Source: SAR324 cluster bacterium
Lineage (GTDB): Bacteria > SAR324 > NAC60-12
Reading direction: 5' to 3'
Assembly (NCBI GenBank): GCA_028281495.1
Contig: JANQJU010000026.1
Coordinates: forward strand, 1-64,000
Length of the DNA: 64,000 nt
A program made the translations under genes and the position numbers. Under the pieces are notes generated by a model. It worked only from the letters and a program-made list of their open reading frames with translations, had not been told where the DNA came from and searched no databases. Shown piece after piece: positions 52,150 to 63,000 of the stretch (position 1 is its first letter; every line of letters starts with the position of its first letter).

Positions 52150-53988
52150 ATGGATCGCTTGCATATGAAGATTTTTTCTGGCCTGCTTTTTCTCCTCCTG
52201 ATCACATTTCTCATTTATTATCCTGCCACCCAAGCGGGGTTGTTGATGGACGACAACCTTGCCTTCTCCGAAGACCCCCTGATGCAGACCCCGGATGGAT
52301 TGTTCCGAATCTGGTTCCATCCGGAAGAACACAATGGTTTTTGGCCTTATATCCCCATCACCCGCAGCACGTTTTGGCTGGAACACCAATGGAGCGACGG
52401 CGACGTGCCCACCGCTCACATCATCAACATCGGACTGCACGCACTCACGGCAATTTTGCTGTGGTTGGCCTTACGGCACTTTGCCATCCCAGGGGCTTGG
52501 TGGGTCGGGCTCTTGTTTGCGGTGCATCCCGTGTATGTGCAGTCGGTGGCTTGGATCACCGAACGCAAAAACCTGGTCGCTGGGGTGTTTTATGTCCTCA
52601 CGTTTTGGTGCTACCTGCATTTTGATCAAAAACGGATATCGTCTAAAAACCGAACCTTGGCTTGGGGGGGCTATGGGTTGGCCCTACTGGTGTTCGGCTG
52701 CGCGTTGCTCAGCAAAACCTCCACCATCATGATACCGGTCTTATTGATTGTAGCCCGGTTCTGGCTGAACCGTTCCTGGGAACGAGCAGACTTCTTACGA
52801 CTCCTCCCTTTTTTTTTAATGGCGTTCGGCATGGGGCTGTTGCGGGTTTGGTATGAACTCACTTATTTTGGAGCGGGAGGAGCGGAATTCACGCGGAGCT
52901 TTGTGGAACGGTTGATGGTGGCAGGGCACATCCCTTTTTTCTATTTGCAGAAACTGCTCATACCGTATCCATTGATTTTCCACTATCCCAAGTGGTCGAT
53001 TGATTCAGGGCAAATCACGCAGTTCTTGCCGTTGCTGAGTATTGTTTTGATCCTGGGACTGTTGGCGTGGAAATTTCGGAACGGAGGCCGTCCATGGCTC
53101 TTGGCTTTCTTAGCCTTTGGCATCGCCTTGTTTCCAGTGATGGGTTTTTTCAATAATGCGTGGACTCGGTTTTCGTATGTCACAGACCATTGGGTGCATC
53201 TGCCGAGCATCGCCATTTTGATTCTCATCGTTCAAGTTTGTGGTGCATTGTCTCGTGACACACCATCCACAGGTTTGGCCAATTCGTCCAGATTGATCCA
53301 AAGTTATGGGTCGTTCTTGCCTTTATGCTTCATCCTGCCGTTCGCTTTCCTCACATGGAACCAGGCCCAATTGTATCGGAGCGACAAGGTGCTCTGGGAA
53401 ACGACTTTGAAGCACAATCCCAATGCTTGGGGTGCCCATTATGATTTGGGATCGATCCACTTAGAACAAGGCGATGCTGAAACAGCCTTGAGCTATTTCA
53501 ACCGAGCCATCGAACTCAACTCCAACGCGGCTGATGTCTTGACCAATCGTGGAACCGTCTATTTCGAGTTAAAGCAATACCAACAGGCATTACAAGACTA
53601 TGACCGAGCGTTACAAATCAACCCAGCGATTGTGGAAGTCTACAACAACCGAGGTCTCCTTTATGCTGAGCGTCAGCATTATGAACAGGCCTTAGCCGAA
53701 TACAATCAAGCTCTCGTGTATGATCCGACCGTGGCTGCCATCTACTTCAATCGTGGCCTCGTTCGGTCCCACCTCCAACAATATGAAGGCGCTCTCCAAG
53801 ACTACACCGAAGCCCTCACCCGCGATCCCAATTATGCCAAAGCTTATTTTCAACGGGGCGTGCTGTATTGGAATCTCACGCGAAACCCCCAGCAAGCCTG
53901 CCCCGATTTTCAGCAAGCCTGCCAATTGGGATATTGTGCCGATTTACGGACAGATTCTGGGAAAAGCATTTGCTCAGAATCTCAATGA
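52150..53988 (+). CDS. TMTC-like membrane protein with C-terminal TPR repeats
   Basis: 612 residues. About ten membrane helices (residues 8-420) have loops typical of GT-C-like TMTC/DUF1736 proteins: LLMDDNLAFSEDP with an acidic pair, YIPITRSTFWLEHQWSDGDV, LLFAVHPVYVQSVAWITERK and ALLSKTSTIMIPVLL. Four tetratricopeptide repeats follow (about 435-580; NAWGAHYDLGSIHLEQGDAE, then three NRGxxY-type units) and a Cys-containing tail. Eukaryotic TMTC proteins are O-mannosyltransferases; bacterial homologues are largely unstudied. ATG 52150 is used, with ATG 52165 as an alternative. It lies 107 bases upstream of the giant repeat gene. Confidence 0.85.
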   Translation: MDRLHMKIFSGLLFLLLITFLIYYPATQAGLLMDDNLAFSEDPLMQTPDGLFRIWFHPEEHNGFWPYIPITRSTFWLEHQWSDGDVPTAHIINIGLHALTAILLWLALRHFAIPGAWWVGLLFAVHPVYVQSVAWITERKNLVAGVFYVLTFWCYLHFDQKRISSKNRTLAWGGYGLALLVFGCALLSKTSTIMIPVLLIVARFWLNRSWERADFLRLLPFFLMAFGMGLLRVWYELTYFGAGGAEFTRSFVERLMVAGHIPFFYLQKLLIPYPLIFHYPKWSIDSGQITQFLPLLSIVLILGLLAWKFRNGGRPWLLAFLAFGIALFPVMGFFNNAWTRFSYVTDHWVHLPSIAILILIVQVCGALSRDTPSTGLANSSRLIQSYGSFLPLCFILPFAFLTWNQAQLYRSDKVLWETTLKHNPNAWGAHYDLGSIHLEQGDAETALSYFNRAIELNSNAADVLTNRGTVYFELKQYQQALQDYDRALQINPAIVEVYNNRGLLYAERQHYEQALAEYNQALVYDPTVAAIYFNRGLVRSHLQQYEGALQDYTEALTRDPNYAKAYFQRGVLYWNLTRNPQQACPDFQQACQLGYCADLRTDSGKSICSESQ

Positions 53989-54095
53989 CCAATTCTAGCT
54001 TGATGCCCTCCTAGCGGCGGTGCTACTCCTCACCATACTTGTCGTTGCGATTGGAGCGCGTTGCGTTCGTTTTTCACACCAAAAGCTAGAAACTC

Positions 54096-57000
54096 ATGGC
54101 TGAGGAACAAGATCTTTCCCAATGTTTTCAGTTGGCAGCCCAAGCGGCTGACAGCATCCCCGAAGCACAGACACAACTGCGTGATGCCCAGCAGACCTTA
54201 ACCACGGTCAGCCAAACTACTGCGGCGCTTGCCAATGGACTACAACCCATTGTGTCTCAGTTGGGACAACTCCCCCAACTTTCCTCCTCGCTCACCCAAG
54301 CCCAGACTGCCATCGATCAATGGATCCAGACCAGTTCGGTGTTGCAGGCACCGTTGGAACAGGCTGTCCAAGCCGCCCAATTGAATGCCTCAACGCGGCA
54401 AGCGGTGGAACGATTGCAACAGCAAGTCGCTCAATGGCAAGAACAACAGCAAAGTTTAGCCCAAGGTGTTCAGCAGGCTTTGTCGCAGGTCAGCGGATTG
54501 CCTGATTTGCCTTCGTTGTTACCCACCCTTCAACAAAATTTGCAGCAATGGAGTGCGACGACAACCGAGGCCTCTACCGCGTTGTCCAGTGCTCAACAAG
54601 AAGCTGACAAGTTGCCCCAAAAATCGGCCGTTGCCTCAGCCATCGGCTCCCAGGTGAATCAAGTCCGGGAAGGCCAGTCTCAAGCCTCTGAAGTGGTGAG
54701 CCAAGTCTTCCAAGGTGTTCCCAACACTCAATCGCAACTCGATCAAGCTCAAACACCGCTAGACACCTTAGTGCAACAACAGCAAGCCTCAGCCGAATCC
54801 TGGCAATCGGCCATCCAGGGTTTGCAAGGATTGGATGCGTTGAAGACGGTTGCCGAACAACTCCAGCAACAATTGCAGCAGACCGAAGCCACCCAAGCCC
54901 AGGTCAATCAAGCTTTGGAGGCTGCACAAAAAGCGTCACAGCAATCGGCCCGCACGAGCACAGCTTTATCCCAAGCCGGTTCCCAGTGGGAACGCACCAC
55001 CAGCCAAGAACCCGATGCGACCGAAGCCATTCGAGCTGCATTGCAAATGATGAATGCGCTGGCTCCGGTCCAACAGTCCATCACGGCAGTGGAATCGCCC
55101 CTGAAGGATCTGCCCGCCTCTTTGGAAAAATTGGTGTCGGATTTGGAGCAGTGGCAAGAATCTTTGCAGCCTTTACAAGCCAACCTGACCTCAGCCCAAG
55201 CTCCCATCACAGAGGCTTCTCAACTCTTCACGGCAATGAAAGAAGGCCGTTCGAGTGATCCCTTGGGCAAGCTGTTGCAAAACACGGAAACGCTTTCAGA
55301 CCTCCGCAAATTGTTCGAACAAGGCAACAAAAGTTTCCCCACCTTGCAACAATGGTTGGAGCAAACGGCGGCTGATTTGCCTGCATTGCAATCTCAGTTT
55401 TCGCCCATTCCACGGGATCTTTCCCGTTTAGAACCTCAGATCGCTCAAGTGCTCGAAGTGGTCGACGCGGTGAATCAAGGGGCTTGGCAAAATGCAGCGA
55501 TCCCCACTGCCTTGTCGGGAATAGAGGCGTGGTCAACGTTTGAATCGTCTTTGGAACAGCAGGTCCAGCAGGTCAATCGCACCTTCCCCAAACGGGTGGA
55601 GGCGATGCTGCAAAGTGCCATCACGGTTGTGGAAGGCATTCCTGCCGGGCAAGTCCAATTAGACGCTTTGCAAGCTCCAGACTTCCAAGCTCCGATGCAA
55701 GCGGCACAGCAATTGAGCACGGTTCAAGAGGTCTTGACTCAAGCTGGAGAAACCCTGCCCACAATCCAGCCACAAGTGGAACAGATGTCCCAAAGTCTGG
55801 AAGCTTTGGGAAAAGCGAGCAAACCGACCGAAGCCTTGCTTCAAAAAGCCGAGAAAGCCAAGGAAGATCGGAAAGATCTGCTTCAAGAACTCAATGAAGT
55901 GCGTCCGGTCTTGCAGCAGATTCAAACCGAACTGGTCTCGTCGTCGCAAGCGTTCAATCGACTTGCCGAAGCCACGGTAACCCTTGACCAAAGTTTCACC
56001 GAAATCCAACAGACATTTGCCTCCATTGGCCCGGCTTACCCCGAACTCACAGCACGCGAACGGTCTTCTTTGACTGCGGCGGAACGCACGTTCAATCCCG
56101 TTCCTGGTTGGGTCTCGGCTGCTTTGGAAGCCACCACGAAAGTACAGCCCCTTGTTGACGAATTCCTCCCTGTTTTAGAAGCGCTGTCGACAGTGGAAGA
56201 GTTACAGTTGGCGTTGAACCAAGGCACTGGAAACGTGTTTGAAACCTTGAATACGTTGCTTCCCATTTTAGAACCACTCCGTGTCGTCCGCCCCCGTTTG
56301 ACGGAAATCTCTCAAAGTGTTTCCAAAATTCCTGCACGACTCACGGATGTGGATCAAAAAATTCCTTCCGTGCGCAATCAGTTGAGCCGACTCGTCGCGG
56401 CATTGAAAAAACGCTACCCCTTGTCCGACGAAACCCCAGAAAAAGTACAACAAGTTTATGACCTTGCCGAAAAACTCTCGGCATTGGAATCTGACATTGA
56501 CCCACTCCGTACCCTTGCCATCGATCTTCGGAATCGCTTGCAACAAGCCCAAAGCACCGCCCCGAAGCCCAGCCAGTTCAGTACCATCCAATCGAAGGGC
56601 AAACGCTTGCTCGCCTTGCAACCAGAAGCAGCCTCTGTTTGGGAATCCTTGCAAGCAGCAGCACCGGCTTTGGAAACGGCACAAGAACAAACCCAGGAAA
56701 TCAACGAACTGTGGCCCACTTCCCAAGAACAGGTGGATGCGATTCATTCTGAACTGCAAAGCTTGAGTGCTGTGATGACTCAAGCCTCACAAGAGGTGAA
56801 AGCACTGGAAGACAGTCGCCAGCAAGTCTTTGATACGGTGAAAAGTATTAGTGAAGACTTAGACAAGCTTGGCCCGTGGTCGCAATTGTTGGAGGCCTTC
56901 CAAACCGTGCTTCCCGACACCCAGCAATCGCTGGCCTCCTTGCAACAAGGCACCGATCAGGTGAACACAGACTTCTCTACCCTGTCTGAGCAATGGACTC

Positions 57001-60000
57001 CCCTTCAACAAGAACTCAATGAAAACGGACAAGCGGTGAAAGGCCTGACCCAGAATCCTGGTGCGGCTTCTGAGGTGTTGGAGAAGGTGTTAGCCAGTGT
57101 GGAAAAAGTTCGTCCTATGCAGGAACAGGCCAAGTCGGTAGCCGATCAATTGAATGGGGAGCAACGTCAGTTCTTGCAGGCCCGAGGAGGCAGCACCGAC
57201 TTGGAACAACCCATCCGCAGCTTGAGCGGTGATCTGCCTGAGGTCCAAACTGCGTTCAACCAAACCCAGCAGGCCTGGGATGCCTTGCTCCAGAAGCAGT
57301 CATCGCTGTCTAATCTCTTTCAAACCACTCTGGGAGAATCCACTTCCCGTGATGTGATGAACACGATGATTAGCGCGGTGCAACCCTTGTGGTCTCCGTT
57401 GCAGAGTGCTTCGACCCAAGCAGCAGAGGATTACGACAATTTACAAAATGGCTTTGAAACCATTGAGCAACAGTTCAAGGGAGCGCTTTCCGAATTAGGA
57501 GCGCTGAATCGCAACATCACCCAGTTGCTCAGCCTCGGTGCGGAATTGCCTTCTGACTTAGAACAGGTGAGCGAAACCGTCAGCCAGATGCCAGAAGTCC
57601 AAGAGGCAGCTCAGACCGCGCAAACGGAACAGTCCGATGCTTTAGCGGCCTTGAGCGCGTCCCAGCCCTTGCCTCAATTGAAAGACGCTTTAGCCCTCAG
57701 CCAAAACACCCTCGCGGTGCTGCTCCCGCCCAATGGAGTTGCTTCTGAGGATCTGCAAGCGGCTTCTCAATTGACAGCCCAAGTGCAATCAGTCCAACAG
57801 ACTGTCGGGACTGCCAAAACCAAATTGGAAGCCGTGGTGCAGGCTCAAGAACCGGCCTCCTCGTGCTTCGTCGAAAAATTGGCCGAAACCCAACCTTCCG
57901 AAGAAGAAGTAGCAGCGCTTGTTGCGGAAGCTCAGGAAGAGGCGGAAGAAGAAAAAGAAGAAGAAAAACCTGAAGAAGAAAAACCTGAAGAAGGAAAAGA
58001 AGAAGAAAAACCTGAAGAAGAAAAACCCGAAGACAAAAAAGAGGAATCTGAAGAAGAGGAAGAAGAAGAGAAAGAAGAACCCGAAGAAGAGGAAACGCCC
58101 GAGGAAGAAAAACCCGAAGAAGAAGAGGAGACACCCGCCGAGGACGAAGACGAAGACGAAGACGAAAAACCCGAAGAGGAGGCAACCCCCGCCGAAGACG
58201 AAGCTGAAGACGAAAAACCGGACGACAAAAAAGAGGACGAAACCGAGGAGGATCAAAAAGACGACGAAAAAAAAGATGAGGAAGAACCCGAGGACGATCA
58301 GGAAGACGACGATGACGACGAAGACCCAGACGATGATGATGACGACACTTCTCCTGATGATTCGTCCGATGACAGCTCCCCGAGCGACTCGGGTGACGAT
58401 GCCACGCCTGACGAAGCACAAGGCTGTATCCCCACGGCCAAGCAAGCGTCTAGCGAAACAAAAAAGGCGACTAGTTCTTTAGAGTCGGCCAAGAGTTCGA
58501 ACGACGAAGCAGCCAACAAAACTGCCAAAGCGGCTGAAGAAACCCAACAAGCGGTTCAGCAAGCCGCCGCCGCTCCGGCTGCAGAAAAGAACCTGGATGA
58601 AGCCCAAAAGAATGCCGATCAAGCTACTGAATCGAGCAATGACGCTGCTGCTGCCGCCGATGAACAACAGCAGGCGATGGAGGAAGTTCAAAAATCCACC
58701 GAGGCGTTAAAGGAGGGAAATACTGGAGAAGCGCTCCAAACCCTACAAGACAACGACATGCTGCCTGCCGGTTCCGAAGATGCGGTCCAACAAACACAAG
58801 ATGCCGAACAACAGGTGGCGGCCACCGATGAAGCCATGGACAGCCTGGAGCAGGGCAACGTTTCAGAAGGATTGCAACAACTCCAAGACAGCGGCACCTT
58901 GCCTTCGGGCACCGAAGAAATGGCAGGAGAAGTGGAAAATGCCACACAATCCGTCGAAAAAAGCCAAGAGGCGATGGATACCTTGGCACAAGGTGATGTG
59001 GGGGCAGGCTTGCAGCAGCTTCAAGAAAGCGGCTTGCTCCCCGCAGATTCCCAAGACGGCGTGGATGAAGTGAAGACACTCTCTGGGAGTGTGGAACAAG
59101 CGTCGGATGCCGCGTCTGATTTGCAAAAAGGGAGTGTGAGTGCGGGTTTGGCTAAGCTTTCAGAAAGCGGCTTGCTGCCCCCGGAAGCACAAGAGGTAGC
59201 CACCCAAGTTCAAGAACTCACTCCCAAAGTGGATGCGGCAAAGACGGCCCTACAATCCTTCCAACAAGGAGACGCTGCCGGAGGGCTGAATCAGTTGTCA
59301 GCAAGTGGGTTGTTGCCCCCGGAAGCCCAAGAGGTGGCCACCCAAGTAGACACCCTCTCCAAGCAGGTGGAATCGGCAAAAACCGGATTATCTTCCTTGC
59401 AATCCGGTCAGGTCGGCGAAGGGTTACGCCAATTGTCCGAAAGCGGCTTGTTGCCCCCGGAAGCCCAAGAGATTGCTCAGACCGTCCAACAGACCACCAC
59501 CCAAGTGGAGCAGGCCCAAGAAGGCTTAGAGACCTTGGCCTCCGGTGAAATCACGGATGGCTTGCAACAACTCACCGATGCCCAGCTGCTCCCTCCCGAA
59601 GCGGATGAAGTCGCCACTCAAATCCAATCGCTGCAAACCGAACTCAAAAACACAGAGACGGCTTTTGAGCAATTTCAAAATGGATCGGTGGCGGAAGGTC
59701 TCCAACAACTGAGCACCAATGAGCTGCTGCCCGCCGAGGCTCAAACCGTCGCTGGAAACTTGAAGAGCCTCTCGGAAAAAGTGACGGCAGCCAAAGACTC
59801 CCTCGATCAATTCCGGGAAGGGCAAGTGGCTGCGGGCCTGCAACAGCTCACCGAAAAAAAGCTTCTGCCTGCGGAAGCGCAAACCGTTGCAGAAAAGATT
59901 CCACAAATCGAATCAGCATTGGAATCCGTAGAGGCCGCTCTGAGTGATTTTCAAGAGGGTGAAATTGCCCCCGGTCTCCAGAAACTCACCGATGGAAACC

Positions 60001-63000
60001 TGCTTCCTGAGGAGGCTCAACCGATCACCACCCAAGTCCAAGACCTGTCAGACACTCTCTCCCAAGCCAAAAGTGCCATCGATCAATTCCGAGCCGGACA
60101 ACTCGCAGACGGTGCCCAAACTTTACTCGAAAGCAGCTTGATCAAAGGTGATTCGCAACCTGATTTGGGTTCTGCATCAGCAGACACATCCACGGATTCT
60201 GAGTCCGCAGACACATCCACAGATTCTACTCCAGCAGACACATCCACGGATTCTACTCCAGCAGATTCCGCGTCCGCAGGCACACCGACCCAAGATCAAA
60301 CTGCCGGCCAAATTTCTGGTCAAACGTTACCGGATCAAATCCGCCATGTGCTGAGCAATGCGGATGCGGCCCAAGCGGCGTTTGAACAATTCCAGTCGGG
60401 AAAAATCACTCCTGGTTTTAAACAGCTCTCGGAAACCTCGTGGATGCCGGAGGAGGCACAAACGGTTCTGAAACAATTGGATGCGGTCACCACTCAATTG
60501 GAATCGGCTCAAACGGCCACCAGCCGCTTTCAATCGGACAACCCGGTTGGAGGGTTGGAAGTGCTTCGCCAAGCTGAACTGTTGCCTACCGAAACCGAAA
60601 CCTTGGAGCAGGAACTCACGACGCTGCTCGATACCACCCATGCCGCACAAAATGCGCTGGAGGATTTCAAAAACGGCCACCTCGCTCAAGGCTTGGGCAA
60701 ACTCAAAGATAACGGAGTTCTTCCGGAAGAATCCAAAGACCTCGTCCCCCAAATCCAACAGGTCACGAGTACCGTAGAAAAAGCCAAAACCGCGTTAGAT
60801 GCCTTTGCTCAAGGCGAGGTGGTCTCGGGACTACAAACCCTGCAAGATTACAAAATCTTAGGCCAAGACGCCCAGCCACTCCTCAATGATGTCCGGCAAA
60901 TACAAACTCGAACCACGACCGTTCAAGCGGCAGAAACCAGTTTCCAACAAGGTCAACTCGCTGCTGGATTGAAAGCCCTGCGAGATAGCCAAGGATTGTC
61001 TCCTGAAGCACAAGACCTTTCACTGAAAGCAGAAGACCAATTGGGGCCGCTGAATGGAGTCCAGAAAGTCTTGGAACAATTCCAAGCCGGATCGGTCGCT
61101 CCCGGCCTCCAGGCATTGGTTGACGAGGGATTGCTCCCCCCCGAAGCCAATACCTTAGCCGACGAAGTCAACACGGTGTCCAACCAAGTCCAACAAGCGG
61201 AAGCAGCGTTTGAACAATTCGCACAAGGGCAAGTGGCTTCCGGACTCACCCAACTGGGCAAAACGGACTTGTTGCCCGCCGATGCTCAAGCCACTGCCGA
61301 GCAGGTCCAAGTCGTCGCCCAAAATGTGGAAATGGCCTTGAACGCTTTTGACGATTTCAAGGAAGGCAAATTAGTCAGCGGCTTTCAAAAACTCAAAGAC
61401 AGCACGTTCCTTCCGGTGGAAGCGGGGGAACTCGTCACTTATATCCAAGAAGCACAAGACCACGTGAACACGGTCGAAACTGTCTTGGACGCCTTCAAAG
61501 ACGGCAAGGTCGTGGAAGGCTTCCAAAAATTAGACGAAAGCGGCTTGCTGCCAGACACTTTCAACGAACTCCTCAACCAATTGCAAAACATTGCCGACCG
61601 AGTGCAAACCGCTCAGGAGGGGCTGCAGGATTTCAAATCGGGTCAGGTTGCCGATGGATTGAAAAAACTGGGAGAAACGGGACTGTTGGGATCCGAAGCG
61701 TTTGATTTGGCCTCGCAGTTGGAAACGGTCCAAGACCTCATTGCCACGGCTGCCAATGCTTTGTCGGATTTTGAAGGAGCCAAGCTTTCTGCTGGATTGC
61801 AGAAGCTGTTTGAAGTGGAATTGCTGGACGCCCAATATCAATCGATTGTGGACCCGATTGCCCAAGTCGAAGGCGAATTGGCTTCCGATGATCCGGCCTT
61901 ATCCGACTTCCGACGAGGCCGTGTGGCGCGGGGTTTGGCCAAGCTCAGTAAAAATGAAGCCTTCCCACCTGATACCAAAGCCGTTGCTACCGAACTCAAA
62001 GAGGCAGAAAAGCGCATTGCCGGAGCACAATCCGCATTAAAAAATTTCCAACGCGGACAAGTGATCGATGGTTTGAATCGCTTGGTGGATGTTGAGTTTT
62101 TACCCACAAGCACCAAGCCTCTGATCGATCAGTTGCGTCAGTCCAAAAAGAAAGTCGATAACGCTGGACGAGGCTTGACCGATTTCGAACGAGGTCGTGT
62201 CGCCAACGGCTTGAAAAAACTCACCGAAAGCACCCTGTTGCCTGCCGAAGGGGAGGACCTCGCTGATCAAGTGGATCAACTGGAAGACCACTATCGCACC
62301 GCTCAAAAATCGCTGGAAGCCTTTCAATACGGCAATCTGGAAAATGGGCTACAGCAATTGAAAGCAAGCACGTTCTTGCCACTCGATGCAGACCCGATGA
62401 TCGACCCGGCGCAGTCCTCTGAAGATCAACTCAAGATCGCCCAACAAGCCGGAGATGAATTCCAAAATAACAAAGTGGCGGAGGGGTTGCGTCAACTTGC
62501 TCAGGCCGATTTGCTGCCTCCAGAAACGACAGCATTGGCCGATCAATTGGAAGCCGTAACGGCCCAAATCGAAGAGGTTCAAGCCGCGTTCCAACAGTTT
62601 CAAAAAGGCGAAGTGGGCAACGGCATGACTTCCCTCAGCAGTGTCACTTTGCTTTCAGAAGCTTCCCGCCAGGTCGCGGGTTCTTTGCAAGAAGTGATTG
62701 ATCATTTGGAACAAGCTCAGACGGCATTGCAAACCTTCGAACAAGGTGAAACCCCAAAGGGTTTTCAACAGTTGATTGCCAGCACGTTCCTCAACGCGGA
62801 AATCGAGCCACTGATTCCCGAAATCGAACAGCTTCTCCAAAGCACCTCCTCTGCCGAAGCAGCATTCGAGGCATTCCAACAAGGGCAGCTCAACGAAGGG
62901 CTGCAACAACTGCAATCGGCGGAACTTTTGTCGGAAGCCTCCCAAGCTTTGGTGGAACCAGTTCAAGAAGTGGGACAATTCATGGAATCGGCCAAGGCTG

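Noticed and set aside
57789..58528. Hydrophobic minus-strand frames resembling a many-helix membrane protein
   Set aside because: They are the complement of the GAA/GAC-rich acidic block; the apparent Phe/Leu/Val runs are an artefact.
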